Shown in pieces: positions 17,748 through 27,154 of a stretch of 64,000 nucleotides of DNA. The notes under the pieces are model-generated. The model did not search any database, was not told the origin of the DNA, and saw nothing but the letters and a program-made list of their open reading frames with translations. Position numbers and translations under genes: made by a program. Position 1 is the first letter of the stretch. The number at the start of each line of letters is the position of its first letter. The stretch comes from Novipirellula herctigrandis (GTDB lineage: Bacteria; Planctomycetota; Planctomycetia; Pirellulales; Pirellulaceae): positions 269,126 to 333,125 of the forward strand of contig SJPJ01000001.1 of the NCBI GenBank assembly GCA_007859835.1. The letters are read 5' to 3'.

Positions 17748-19223
17748 TTACTTGCGTTCGATTTTCACCGCGTAAGCAAAATCACACGGTTTTTCTTTTG
17801 GAAGCTTAATGACCAAGGCATCAACTGTGTGTTCCCACTGAATCGCATCTTTGCACCCGAGCAGGCTAACCGATTTAATGTCGCCACGATAAAGTTTGCC
17901 GGCATGGCCCAGGGTGCGAATTATTAACTCGTCCCCTGGCCAATCCAACACGATGGCATAGAGATTCTTGCCATTCTGGGTGAAGCGAATGTCGTCCTTC
18001 GTGAACTTTGGGATGTACTTGTCCTTTACGTCCCACTTTCCGTGAGCATGATGCCCAGGATGGGTTTCTTCGGTCGGGCCTTCTCCAAAGAAGGTCCACG
18101 GCACCGTGTCATAGATGGCTTCGCCGTTGATCTTCAGCCAGCCACCGATCGCATACAGCTGTTTTTTCTGATCCGCGGTGAACGTGCCGTCCTCTAAAGG
18201 CGGAACGCTCAGTAGCATGCGTCCGTTTTTGCTGGTCATATCCACTAGCAGGTCGACCAAGTGGTTTGCGTTCTTCATTGGGTTCTTTGGATTGTGGAAC
18301 CATGGAGCGGGCCAAGCATAATGTTGGGCCATGTTGATATCGGCCATCCATGGATCGTATTGCAATCCGATGAGGCTGCCGTTTTCAATGTCACGCATAC
18401 CGATCCCCGGCGGTACATCAAACGACTTGTAGATAAACTCGACTTCCTTGCTTTGCTCTATTCCCATATTGAAGAAGTGAGCAATCGCTTGCTGTTGGTG
18501 CGATTCGCTAAGTGTTCCGATGGTGATGTCTTTCCCAGGCAACATGCGGCCCGCCAAGCTGCGGCCCTGCAACTCAGCCCCAACCGTACCGCCAAAACTT
18601 GTATCCACCCAAATCAAGTCAGGATGATAATTGTCAATCGCCTCCGATACGCGAGCCAACCATCCGTCGAGAAGTCTCTCACTACGGCGTCCTTCGTTTG
18701 CGGTGTACAACTTGCTCTCTTCGTCGAGCGGATCAAGATAGAGGCTATCGTTGTTGGAGACCGTCCCCCAGATACTTCGGTTGTTGTGGAACGACATCAG
18801 CACTTTCATGTCGCGACGTTGCAACTCTCTGGTTAGCTCGCCAACGATATCGATCTTCGGTCCGCGCTTGACGGTCGTCCAGTCGGTGATTCCGCTATCC
18901 CAATTAAGAATACCGCTTCCGTGCCAAGACACGGGGCCTGCGAATTGGGCTCCCGCTGCTTGGAACAGGTCTACCCATTCTTTCGACGAGAACTTTTCGC
19001 CCTTCCATAGTTCGAAAGCTTCAAGCGTGGACAGATCCTTATCGGGATACTGGTTTAGTACCGTCTGAGGTCCCCAGTGGCAGTAGATGCCAAATTTCAT
19101 GCCATCGAGCCACTCGGGTGTATCATGCTTCCGTAGTGACGACCAATCGGGCTGATAGGTTTGCGCTTGGCATGTACAAAGAGATAAAAAGAGAACACAA
19201 GTCAACAGAATTGCTAATCGCAT
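17748..19223 (-). CDS. GH29 alpha-L-fucosidase, compact paralogue; first gene of cluster
   Basis: A 491-residue GH29 enzyme with signal peptide (AILLTCVLFLSLCTCQA). The catalytic domain starts at 'TPEWLDGMKFGIYCHWGPQT'; it contains 'GAQFAGPVSWHGSGILNWDS', the 'KRGPKIDIVGELTREL' segment and the predicted nucleophile Asp207 in 'HPDLIWVDTSFG'. The C-terminal sandwich includes 'RFTQNGKNLYAIVLDWPGDE'. It is shorter than the other three GH29 proteins and its active-site surroundings differ (WVDTSFG instead of YLDGGLP), so a different substrate or linkage is likely. AAAGGA stands about ten bases before the ATG. It is the first gene of the minus-strand cluster, so the promoter of the whole set should lie just to its right. 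Confidence 0.93.
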   Translation of the reverse strand: MRLAILLTCVLFLSLCTCQAQTYQPDWSSLRKHDTPEWLDGMKFGIYCHWGPQTVLNQYPDKDLSTLEAFELWKGEKFSSKEWVDLFQAAGAQFAGPVSWHGSGILNWDSGITDWTTVKRGPKIDIVGELTRELQRRDMKVLMSFHNNRSIWGTVSNNDSLYLDPLDEESKLYTANEGRRSERLLDGWLARVSEAIDNYHPDLIWVDTSFGGTVGAELQGRSLAGRMLPGKDITIGTLSESHQQQAIAHFFNMGIEQSKEVEFIYKSFDVPPGIGMRDIENGSLIGLQYDPWMADINMAQHYAWPAPWFHNPKNPMKNANHLVDLLVDMTSKNGRMLLSVPPLEDGTFTADQKKQLYAIGGWLKINGEAIYDTVPWTFFGEGPTEETHPGHHAHGKWDVKDKYIPKFTKDDIRFTQNGKNLYAIVLDWPGDELIIRTLGHAGKLYRGDIKSVSLLGCKDAIQWEHTVDALVIKLPKEKPCDFAYAVKIERK

Positions 19224-20377
19224 GATTTAGGTTCCTTTTCGTTTTCGAAAGGCAACGCCACGTCAGATCGGCGTAGTGGCGGTGACGGAATTGTTTGAGT
19301 AATTTTGTGTTTCTCGAAGACGCACTCTGCCATCGTGATGGCAATCGCCCGCAGCGATAGGTTCTGAATCGCAGTCATGCTGGCAGACGACCAAGCGACG
19401 TCGTATTCGTCAACCAATCAAGGAAATTATCCGCAATTAAGTTTTTGTGGATGGAAACCAACAATCGGATGGTCGGCCTCGCTCCGCCTCGGGGCATAGG
19501 ACCTCGGGGCATAGGACATGTTGTTGTCGCAAATAAACATGCCGAAACGGTTTTCAACTAATTTCCTCCGCTACGTCTTCACGATGGTCAAACGAGTTTT
19601 GTTTACCACGCAACACCGGTCCTTCGATTGCTTCCGTTAGGATCACGCGAAATGCTTGATTGTTCGTTCCAAAGGTTCGCACGCACGATCCCGTTCAGGT
19701 CTAGCCCATCAAATTCAAGCCCATAGAGTTCAAGTGTCAGGGAATGGAGCTTTCGCGAAGGCGCTGGAAAAAAACGAACCAGACTATCGCGGCTGTTTGC
19801 CAAAAAAAAGGTGGGAATAGCAGGTCAACCAGTTATCGAAATTGAGGTTAGTCGGCCTGCCCAATGTGAGGTTTTTGAAGTGTCAGGGATTTGACGGCAG
19901 TGGGAACAGTGATGCTACCCGATCACGAGCAAAGACGCCACGAAAAACAGCTAGCAATATCGACCGCGTGACTTAAAGTGCTACGCCCTGCGAAGCATCA
20001 AAATGGTGTTCGTTGGAGGGGGACGCGCCTTTTACTAAAGTAATTGTGATTGTGCGCTAACGGGAATGGTCTCATGTTTCCATGAGCGTGGTATTTCTTT
20101 CGAAGTCGAATCAATTGCATTTTGCAACCATTCGTAGGCGAGGCCGATTGAAATTGCGAAGTCGCTCGACGTAGAGTCACTCGAAGCAGAAGAGTCACTA
20201 GAAATCGTCAGCATATTCGAACAGAATACACGCCCGACCTTTTTCGCCGTCAAGGATCACAACCCGCAGACGACCGCTGTTGTTGCGACGGATATGGTGT
20301 TTCACCGGTCGGGGTAAAGCAACGAAATTGAAATGTAATAAATATTCGGAAACCCTATTTAGGAACTGGATTTCACT
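19224..20377. other. 1.15-kb intergenic region between divergent genes
   Basis: This holds the upstream regions of the leftward fucosidase cluster and the rightward DUF1080 gene. I find no convincing gene; short frames on both strands lack recognisable domains or start signals. A perfect 15-bp tandem duplication lies at 19487-19516. Regulatory sites are expected here but none could be identified with confidence. Confidence 0.6.
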
Positions 20378-21457
20378 ATGCACCGCGCCGCACACAAGTT
20401 TCGATTGCTACGGCATGCATCTCTGCTAATTTGTCCGGCAGTATGGTTAGTCGTGGCGCCGACGATCGCGATAGCAGATGGTACGAAGGCATTGAATGCG
20501 CAGAGTTCGGCCGATGCAGCTGGTTCGGAAAAACAGGCAATGCAGCAGTCGGCTGCGAAGAAGGCGAAGGCAAAGATCATTCCCTATCCGAACGCGAGTG
20601 TTTGGACAGATGCGAAAGTCGCTGCGAAGGAGTTCATCGGGTTCGATTTCATCGGCGAGTATGTGAAAGGTGATCAGGCGATTCAGGTTACACCGTCGGA
20701 GGGCAAGTTCTATTTGTCGGTTTATCGGGGCGGATTGCCCGGATCAGGCTGGGACGGCGGAACGGTTGCTCACGAGTGGTGCGAAGCGGACGCAATGAAA
20801 AAACGTTTGCAGGGTTGGAATAAGCTTGACCGCAGCGTGGGTGTTGTTGGTAAAACCCCACCCGCCGGCGCGCTTGTGCTGTTCGACGGTTCGGGCGCGA
20901 AAGCCTGGAAAAATGGAAAGATTGAAAACGGGTTGCTAAAGGCGGGGGCTGGGACAAAACAAACTTTTCGGGACTTTACGTTGTATCTTGAGTGGCAGGT
21001 GCCGCTAAAGCCCGAGCCGCCGATCAGTCACCCACATCGAGGCAACAGTGGTGTCTTTGCGGTGGGCGCCTACGAGGTTCAAATCTCGGATACGTTTGGG
21101 CTCGATCATGATCCACGGGCGTGGGAAGAAATCGAAATGCTCAAGCCGGTCGATACTTGGTGTGGGAGTATTTATGGAATTCGCGCAGCGGATTTGAATA
21201 TGTGTTTGCCGCCGCTTGCTTGGCAAAGTCTAGAGATTCAATTCAAGGCAGCTCGCTTCGAAGATGGAGCCAAGATTTCTCCGGCCATCATTTCCGTGAT
21301 TCACAACGGCGTCAAGATACACGACAATGTTAGCCTTCCCGAAGGCACTGGCGGTGGGCCGTCTGGACCGCGTCCCGAGGTCGCCGAAGGGCCGATCTAT
21401 CTTCAAAATCACGGCAATCCAAATCGGTTTCGCAATATTTGGATCGTACCACAGTAA
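20378..21457 (+). CDS. Exported DUF1080 (3-keto-disaccharide hydrolase-like) protein
   Basis: A 359-residue protein with a signal peptide (about residues 12-33, 'LLICPAVWLVVAPTIAIA') and an Ala/Lys-rich linker (AKKAKAKII). The C-terminal ~190 residues are a DUF1080 jelly-roll, a concanavalin-like sandwich: 'GALVLFDGSGAKAWKNGKIE', 'TLYLEWQVPLKPE', 'RGNSGVFAVGAYEVQI' and 'GPIYLQNHGNPNRFRNIWI'. Some DUF1080 proteins hydrolyse 3-keto-disaccharides made by Gfo/Idh-type or FAD oxidoreductases; in planctomycetes they are often next to Gfo/Idh/MocA genes, and one is encoded at 25.3 kb. The N-terminal ~140 residues ('FIGEYVKGDQAIQVTPSEGK') are a second, unassigned module frequent in planctomycete DUF1080 proteins. 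Confidence 0.88.
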   Translation: MHRAAHKFRLLRHASLLICPAVWLVVAPTIAIADGTKALNAQSSADAAGSEKQAMQQSAAKKAKAKIIPYPNASVWTDAKVAAKEFIGFDFIGEYVKGDQAIQVTPSEGKFYLSVYRGGLPGSGWDGGTVAHEWCEADAMKKRLQGWNKLDRSVGVVGKTPPAGALVLFDGSGAKAWKNGKIENGLLKAGAGTKQTFRDFTLYLEWQVPLKPEPPISHPHRGNSGVFAVGAYEVQISDTFGLDHDPRAWEEIEMLKPVDTWCGSIYGIRAADLNMCLPPLAWQSLEIQFKAARFEDGAKISPAIISVIHNGVKIHDNVSLPEGTGGGPSGPRPEVAEGPIYLQNHGNPNRFRNIWIVPQ

Positions 21458-21580
21458 GCTATCGTGACAATGAATGATCGCAGTGAACGTACAAAACGAT
21501 CTTGCCGGGCGGGCTAGGTTCCGTCGGCAAGTCGTTTCGTTCGAGTCCAAGGTGTTGAATCAAATCAGTGGCGGTCTCTG

Positions 21581-23257
21581 TTAGGATCCCGGTAGCACGA
21601 CACTCTTGGAAAACCTTTCGGTGGGCTTACCCTCACTCTGCAAAAGCACGGTTGTTGTTAGTTTTTTTCCTTTGGCAAAGGTTTGATCACATAGCAATCG
21701 CACGATCGTTTTTTCAAAGGGTTTCAATTGCCTGACCGAACCGCTGGCGATTCGTGTTTCACTTGCTGGTTCGCCAATCAGTAGCTCGACTGTTGATCGT
21801 CCGGAAACGGCCTCACCAAAATTCTGGATTTCCACATAAGCTTCTAGCCCTTCATTGGTGAACTCAAACTTGGGCGAGAGTGCGGAAAGCTGCGACACGA
21901 CTGGATTGGCACCGGGCAAACGAGCCCACCCAAACAGCAACTTTCCATCGCTCGATTTACCGAGTAGTTTTCCTGCCCAGTTCGCCGCTGTGATGCCGCT
22001 GTTCTTACCGTCAAACGTAAGAATTAGGTCTGTGCCATCTTGTTTCGTCTTCATAACTCTGCTGCCACGACCGTAGTTAACCTCTTCCGAAGCTCCGAAG
22101 CGAAGGGAATCAAGATCAAGATCGGTGTGGGGATTAAAATCGTCTTCGGCCTTGATCTTCACGAGGATCTGTTGCGTCGAATCGGTAATAGGATTGGGGT
22201 TTAGAAGTTCCATCAAACGAGGTACGGTCATCGGGATACCGATGAGCTTGGAGTTATGGTTGTCGTTTGGTTGATCGGAATGCTTGTCGCAATCGATCAC
22301 AGCGAAATAGGCATACAAAGGCCGCCCATGATCATCATGTAGAAAACGGATCCGCTCGTATTTGTACCAATCTTCCTTGGTTCCGTCTTGGTAGCGAGCG
22401 ATCCCCGGCGTATAAGCTTCGCCCGGTTCGGCTTTCCAACGGAATCCATCGATTGAACGCAGGTAGTAGGCAATCCGGCCTTTCCAATCGTTCACGATGA
22501 TGTGGTATTGCACGTCGTCCTTCCACATCACAGGATCTTCGAAGATGCCCTCGACTTTCGGGTAAACCGATTCGGCGGATGTGTTATGCCAGTTCTCTCC
22601 GCCGTCTGGGCTGGCCCAAATGTACCCTCGGCGGGAAACAGCGATGTAGGAACCGTCATCCCTCGGTGCAAACGAGAAGTTTACATAGTTCTTAAAAACA
22701 TAACGCTCGCGTTTGTGGAAATCATAAGCGTGCCTTTTCCAAGGTCCCGACGGACTGTCGGAGGCAAACAGCACCCCGTGCGTGGTGTAAATAATGTACT
22801 TTCCGAGTTTACACTTCGTGGGAGTCAACAGTTCGGGGTTATGTCCCACGCCCAAAGTTTCCTTCGCTACATACGGTCCAAGAGGATGGTCCGCTACTGC
22901 ATGGACAACTATCGAATCAAAGTATCCGAAATGGCCAGCGGGGTGATTTTCGGGCCAGCGGGACGAGTAAAGGTGGTAGACGCCTTGATCGTCTTTGAAT
23001 GGATCGCCACACCAATATGACCACTTGGGGTCTTCGATACCGTTACTGATATCACGTGGCGTCACGTTGTCGCCGCCCCACGTATCGCTTGTTAGCGGAC
23101 GCATGATCGGCATCGGCTTGAACAGATCCTTGAACTGCCCGCCGGGTACTAGATCGGTCCATTCACCAGGACGCTGCCGAACGACGTCGTCTGCCTGTAA
23201 CGGAGCCAACGCAGATGCACCCAGCAGGATGGAAGTTATTAATACGCTAAATTTCAT
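21581..23257 (-). CDS. GH43-like propeller protein, third paralogue
   Basis: I place the start at 23257, where AAGGAA lies about ten bases upstream and a signal peptide follows directly (SVLITSILLGASALAPLQA); an upstream in-frame Met at 23359 is not supported. The propeller (about residues 35-345) contains 'GIEDPKWSYWCGDPFKDDQG', 'FDSIVVHAVADHPLGPYVAK', 'GIFEDPVMWKDDVQYHIIVN' and 'YYLRSIDGFRWKAEPGEAY'. The shared module 'HTDLDLDSLRFGASEEVNYG' follows and the protein ends with a CARDB/Ig-like domain ('FEFTNEGLEAYVEIQNFGE'). It is the same family as the proteins at 5.0 and 12.9 kb but lies outside the main cluster, convergent with the DUF1080 gene. It is probably a glycan hydrolase; activity unassigned. 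Confidence 0.8.
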   Translation of the reverse strand: MKFSVLITSILLGASALAPLQADDVVRQRPGEWTDLVPGGQFKDLFKPMPIMRPLTSDTWGGDNVTPRDISNGIEDPKWSYWCGDPFKDDQGVYHLYSSRWPENHPAGHFGYFDSIVVHAVADHPLGPYVAKETLGVGHNPELLTPTKCKLGKYIIYTTHGVLFASDSPSGPWKRHAYDFHKRERYVFKNYVNFSFAPRDDGSYIAVSRRGYIWASPDGGENWHNTSAESVYPKVEGIFEDPVMWKDDVQYHIIVNDWKGRIAYYLRSIDGFRWKAEPGEAYTPGIARYQDGTKEDWYKYERIRFLHDDHGRPLYAYFAVIDCDKHSDQPNDNHNSKLIGIPMTVPRLMELLNPNPITDSTQQILVKIKAEDDFNPHTDLDLDSLRFGASEEVNYGRGSRVMKTKQDGTDLILTFDGKNSGITAANWAGKLLGKSSDGKLLFGWARLPGANPVVSQLSALSPKFEFTNEGLEAYVEIQNFGEAVSGRSTVELLIGEPASETRIASGSVRQLKPFEKTIVRLLCDQTFAKGKKLTTTVLLQSEGKPTERFSKSVVLPGS

Positions 23258-23384
23258 TGTGATTAAGTTCCTTGAAATGGCTGAAAGCGAGTTCAATTTT
23301 ATTACAGGATCGCATAATCGGCAGTGCTTGCCAGCCCAACAATGGGGTGCTAGCGCCAAACTCGACCGCTGAGTTGTTCTTGCG

Positions 23385-24065
23385 TCATACCTCCGTCAGT
23401 GTTTCCGCCAACGGTAAGCGGGACTTTGGCAACTTCGCGTTGAAGTCATCATCAGAACGATAACCCAGAGCGACAGCAACGATGCTTGTGTATCCCTTTT
23501 CACGCAAGCCAAACTCTTCGTCCAAAGCCTTGGTATCGATGCCTTCCATCGGAACGGCATTGATGCCAAGCGTCGAAACACCCAAAAGAAACGACCCGAC
23601 ATTGAGATACACCTGCTTTTCCATCCAATGTTGTACGTCTTTAAGGTCGTGCCGGTGCAGATTGACGAATCGGCACCGAATCGAATGCACGAGCTCTCTT
23701 TGAGCCGGATCGGTTAGCCGGCCATCCGCCTGCTCCTGGTCAAGCAACCGCAACAAGTAGTCTTCGCTGATTTCAAGCTTGCTGCAGAACACGACCACGT
23801 GCGACGCATTCAGAATTTTTGGTTGGTTCGATGCGAAGTTTCCCGCAGCCGCCACCGCAACCCGCCGTTTCCCTTCATTTGTCGAAGCAAGAATGAAGTG
23901 CCATGGTTGGCTATTTGTGCTCGACGCACTGTATCGCAACAGATCCTTAATCGAGTCGATGTCCGAATGCTTTATCTTCTTGGTTGGATCAAATGCTTTG
24001 GTCGAGTAGCGACGTTGCACAACTTCAGCGATAGGAAGATCCAATCTTTCAAGTAGCTTAAGCAT
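23385..24065 (-). CDS. NAD(P)H nitroreductase, NfsB-like
   Basis: An FMN-dependent nitroreductase-fold protein of 226 aa, cytoplasmic (no signal peptide). Typical elements are 'VVQRRYSTKAFDPT' at the N-terminus, the FMN-site motif 'RYSASSTNSQPWHFILA' (about residues 44-61) and the C-terminal 'LGINAVPMEGIDTKALDEEF' with 'GYTSIVAVALGYRSDDDF', which match oxygen-insensitive NfsB/dihydropteridine-reductase-like enzymes. These reduce quinones, nitro compounds or flavins with NAD(P)H. A good AGGAG sits eight bases before the ATG. It lies upstream of the GH43-like gene on the same strand and downstream of the monooxygenase gene; the latter pair suggests a small stress or quinone-detoxification unit rather than a link to polysaccharide use. 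Confidence 0.92.
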   Translation of the reverse strand: MLKLLERLDLPIAEVVQRRYSTKAFDPTKKIKHSDIDSIKDLLRYSASSTNSQPWHFILASTNEGKRRVAVAAAGNFASNQPKILNASHVVVFCSKLEISEDYLLRLLDQEQADGRLTDPAQRELVHSIRCRFVNLHRHDLKDVQHWMEKQVYLNVGSFLLGVSTLGINAVPMEGIDTKALDEEFGLREKGYTSIVAVALGYRSDDDFNAKLPKSRLPLAETLTEV

Positions 24066-24208
24066 ACGTATGCTCCTGAGATGTAGTTGGCTTTATGCGT
24101 ATCAAGGGGAAGTGTCGATACCATGCAGAAGTATCGCGTCAAATGGACGAACAGAATCGACGAAGTCGCGATTGGTGGCGGCTCGATGATCAGGCTGCAA
24201 AACAACGA

Positions 24209-24499
24209 CTATGCAATTACCGTCATTTCATTGACAGTGAATTCTTCGACCGCGCCTTCGGTCGCAGCGATGTAGTCCTGCAAGTGTTGTGAACCCATAT
24301 GCTTTTGCCATCGTTCGCGGGATTCCCAGTTCTCGTAAAACATAAAGTGCGCTGGATCTTCATTGTCCTGATGCAAATCGTATTGCATGCAGCCCGCTTC
24401 GGCGCGAGTGGTTTCGATCAGCCCTTGAAGCTCGGCCCGAACGAGATCAATTTTGTCAGCTTTCGCCTTGATATTTGCAACAATCGTAAGTTTAGACAT
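24209..24499 (-). CDS. Antibiotic-biosynthesis-type monooxygenase (YgiN-like, ABM domain)
   Basis: A 96-residue single-domain ferredoxin-like protein. The ABM signature is clear: 'LTIVANIKAKADKIDLVRAE' at the start, 'EAGCMQYDLHQDNEDPAHFM' in the middle and 'FYENWESRERWQKHMGSQHL' towards the end. YgiN-type members act on quinols, and similar small proteins work with flavin reductases. AAGGAA lies about ten bases upstream of the start. It precedes the nitroreductase by 143 bp on the same strand, and the two probably form a redox pair. The function is inferred from the family; no catalytic assay-type residue can be pointed to. Confidence 0.88.
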   Translation of the reverse strand: MSKLTIVANIKAKADKIDLVRAELQGLIETTRAEAGCMQYDLHQDNEDPAHFMFYENWESRERWQKHMGSQHLQDYIAATEGAVEEFTVNEMTVIA

Positions 24500-25274
24500 A
24501 TTTTTGCGTTCCTTGATTGGTTGTTAACGACTGGAAATCCAACAGCACCGCATCGCTCAATGACACGCGGCATTTGCATAGTCGACAAATCATCGGTGAA
24601 TCCAAGTAGACTATCATTGCATCGCTGGTCTGTGCAGCCAACGAATGCCTTCGGTTCCATTCGCGATAGGCGCTGCTGCAATTTTTTGCGCACCGAGTGT
24701 GTTTTGTAAATCGTGCGTTTGTCAATTGTGGCGGGCCAGTTGGTACTTTGCTAGAGATGGTTTTGAGCAAAACTGCCTTTTCGCACTTCCTGGCTGAGGT
24801 GGAGTCCTGTTTGTTTGGAATCGCGCTGTCCCTATTCCCAGCGTCAACTTAGAGCTCCCCCGATGGTTCAATCGATGCAGCACGTGCACATTCACGGTCA
24901 TTTCTGTCACAGCCTGATATAGGGGGTGACCAAACGTGTTGTCTACTTTGAGGAGTGACTTGGCGCAAACGTAGCGAACGAAATCGAGCGAAGTTGCCGG
25001 TTGGCATGTTGGAAATGACTACGATTGATAAGTTGAATGAATGGGCTTTTAGTGTTGTGGCGGATTCGGCGGTATCAATTGGCGGGTTCATTTACCCGAA
25101 GCCGTTTGTTTCTCCCTCAGCAATTGTTTCTCCCTCAGCAATTCGTCAAGTCGTATTGAATAGTGGCATCGGCATAGTGGTTCCAATACAATGGTCCAGC
25201 GGCGTCAGGCAACTCATTTCGTCTGCCAGCTTACACGAACGAACGCAACGGGAATTTCCCCCAAAGGACTTAAC
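24500..25274. other. Intergenic region with divergent promoters expected
   Basis: 775 bp between the leftward monooxygenase and the rightward Gfo/Idh/MocA gene. No gene is recognisable. A plus-strand open frame covering 24955-25296 reads into the oxidoreductase start region but has no known domain and no ribosome-binding site. A perfect 18-bp tandem duplication occupies 25108-25143, about 130 bp upstream of the oxidoreductase start. Confidence 0.55.
25108..25143. repeat. Perfect 18-bp tandem duplication
   Basis: Two adjacent identical copies of an 18-bp unit beginning GTTTCTCCCTCAG. It is non-coding and one of several 15-19-bp tandem duplications in this window. Confidence 0.9.
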
Positions 25275-26624
25275 ATGCAAACGAGTAACAAAGTGAAACG
25301 TCGCACATTGCTTAAGGGGGCTTTGGCCGCATCGGCGGCAGGCTTGGCTCCGTTTAACATCCTCAAGGCAGGGCCATCTCCAAACAGCAAACTCAACATC
25401 GCCTGTATCGGCGTGGGAGGACGTGGTTCCGCAGTTGCCGGAGGTATGGCCGGGACGGATAACATCGTTGCGCTGTGCGATGTCCATGAATCTTGGCACA
25501 AAGCTGCTATTGCTAAACAGCCGCGACTACAAGGCATAAAGCTTTGGAAGGACTATCGCGAGATGTTCGACAAGGTTGGTAAGGAGATCGATGCGGTGAT
25601 GATCGCTACACCCGAGCACGCGCGTTTTTCGATAGCGATGTCAGCTATCCGACAGGGCAAGCACGTCTATGCCGAGAAACCGCTGTGTCATACCGTGAAT
25701 GAGATTCGATTATTGGCGGAAGAGGCCGCAAAGAATCCAGCGATCGTCACACAGATGGGGAACCAAGGGCATTCCAGTGAGAGCGCTGCTCAAATCAATG
25801 ATTGGGTCGATGCTGGAACGATTGGTCAGGTCCGCGAAGTGGTCGCTTTCTCGAGAAAGAACTATTGGATCGACAAACCGTTGGTTCAAGGAAGCGACGT
25901 GCCTGATGACTTGGATTGGAATCTGTACTTGAATCGCGCGGACGAGATTCCTTTTAGCGAAAGTTACATGAATCGCGAGTGGATTCGCTATCGCCATTTC
26001 AGCGGTTCGGTGGGTGACATGGGCGGGCACACTTTGGATGCCGGTTATTACTCGCTCGGTTTAACTGCGCCGACGAGTGTTCGGGCCGACGTCGTCGCAC
26101 CGGCGACACCGTGGTCAATGCCACGAGCAGGTGTCGTTACTTGGGAGTTTCCGGCTCGCGGCGATAAACCGCCGGTCACCATGAAGTACTACTTAGGAAC
26201 GGATATCGAATTCCCGAGGCCCAAGCATCTTGATCCGGACCAAAAGATGATCGATGCCGGTTCCTTTTTAGTGGGTGAACACGGATCGATCCAAGCGGGA
26301 AGCCATAGTCAAGGTGCGAGATTACTGCCGAAATCGTTGAGGGATGCGACGCAGAATGTGTCTGCATCGGCGTTCCGATGTAAAGCGAGTAATCACTCTG
26401 CTAATTGGACGTTGGCTTGCAAAGGCGAGGACAAAGCGATGTCGTCATTCGACTACGCAGGACCGCTTTCCGAGGTCGTTGTGCTCGGAAACATCGCCCT
26501 CATTCATCCTGGTACGACCTTGAAATGGGACGCGGCCAAGATGGAGATCACCAATCATGAGGCAGCCAACAAGAGCCTATTCATGCGTCGTATTGACCCG
26601 CGTGACCACCTGAATTGGTATTGA
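25275..26624 (+). CDS. Gfo/Idh/MocA family oxidoreductase with Tat-like signal
   Basis: An NAD(P)-dependent sugar or inositol dehydrogenase-type protein of about 449 aa. The start at 25275 follows an AAAGGA eight bases upstream and yields an N-terminus with 'KRRTLLKGALAASAAG', a twin-arginine-like leader, usual for planctomycete members that act outside the cytoplasm. The Rossmann fold opens with 'LNIACIGVGGRGSAVAGG' and 'NIVALCDV'; 'MIATPEHARFSIAMSAI' and the conserved 'GKHVYAEKPLCHTVNE' (catalytic Lys region) follow. The C-terminal domain contains 'GGHTLDAGYYSLGL'. Such enzymes oxidise sugar hydroxyls, sometimes at C3, and may work with the DUF1080 protein at 20.4 kb, though the two are not adjacent. 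The sugar substrate is unknown. Confidence 0.93.
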   Translation: MQTSNKVKRRTLLKGALAASAAGLAPFNILKAGPSPNSKLNIACIGVGGRGSAVAGGMAGTDNIVALCDVHESWHKAAIAKQPRLQGIKLWKDYREMFDKVGKEIDAVMIATPEHARFSIAMSAIRQGKHVYAEKPLCHTVNEIRLLAEEAAKNPAIVTQMGNQGHSSESAAQINDWVDAGTIGQVREVVAFSRKNYWIDKPLVQGSDVPDDLDWNLYLNRADEIPFSESYMNREWIRYRHFSGSVGDMGGHTLDAGYYSLGLTAPTSVRADVVAPATPWSMPRAGVVTWEFPARGDKPPVTMKYYLGTDIEFPRPKHLDPDQKMIDAGSFLVGEHGSIQAGSHSQGARLLPKSLRDATQNVSASAFRCKASNHSANWTLACKGEDKAMSSFDYAGPLSEVVVLGNIALIHPGTTLKWDAAKMEITNHEAANKSLFMRRIDPRDHLNWY

Positions 26625-26688
26625 GGTTCGCAGACCAGCAAACGCGATGACGCAGATTGTCACGTTGTATCGTTAACCGCACGAAAAA

Positions 26689-26718
26689 CGCCTCGATTGT
26701 GTGATCACAATCGAGGCG
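26689..26718. terminator. Perfect 13-bp stem hairpin, probable terminator
   Basis: A 13-bp perfect inverted repeat (CGCCTCGATTGTG and its complement) with a four-base loop, 65 bp after the Gfo/Idh/MocA stop codon. A run of five A precedes it on the plus strand, so a T-run follows the hairpin only for leftward transcription; for the plus-strand gene it would be a hairpin without U-tract. GTGATCACAA occurs twice, at 26701-26710 and 26720-26729. Confidence 0.55.
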
Positions 26719-27154
26719 AGTGATCACAACCGCGCAGACGAACCGACTTGGTATTGGAAGCGGAAATTTGCTCGCCGTGTTGGGGCCCCGGATTTTTGCA
26801 GACTGTTGCCGGGCCAGCCCAGCACAATGGCATCGCGGTCCATGCCGTTCCAGAGTATCAGCGTGCCTGCGAGGAAACAGCGGATAAGGACGCTATTTCT
26901 GCTATTCGAAAAATGTCCGTCGAAATTATTCCAATTTTCCGTGTCCTTTGCGGTTACCTAGGCAAGCGGATCCCAGCGCTACTGCCGTCTCGTAGGTCTG
27001 CGGCGTAAGCGTTGAGAACGAAGGGGCTGACGGAGGATTCCAAAACGATGGTCTTCGGTTTGTCAAACCCAATTCGCTTCCGAGCGAACATGACGCAGCG
27101 CGCCACTTCGTTGTCACAGCTGCCATGTCGACAAGAAGAGTATTCAACTGAAAA
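26719..27154. other. Intergenic region with possible coding remnants
   Basis: The 435 bp before the GH16 gene contain no complete gene. On the minus strand a 65-codon frame (26954-27148) without a start codon reads smoothly ('RCVMFARKRIGFDKPKTIVL', 'SSVSPFVLNAYAADLRDGSS'), and a plus-strand 86-codon frame (26748-27008) is also open. Neither matches a family I know, so they may be pieces of a decayed gene or chance frames. Confidence 0.35.

Noticed and set aside
26689..26718. Hairpin as a classical plus-strand terminator of the Gfo/Idh/MocA gene
   Set aside because: The T-run is on the wrong side for plus-strand transcription, so only a general hairpin/terminator call is made.
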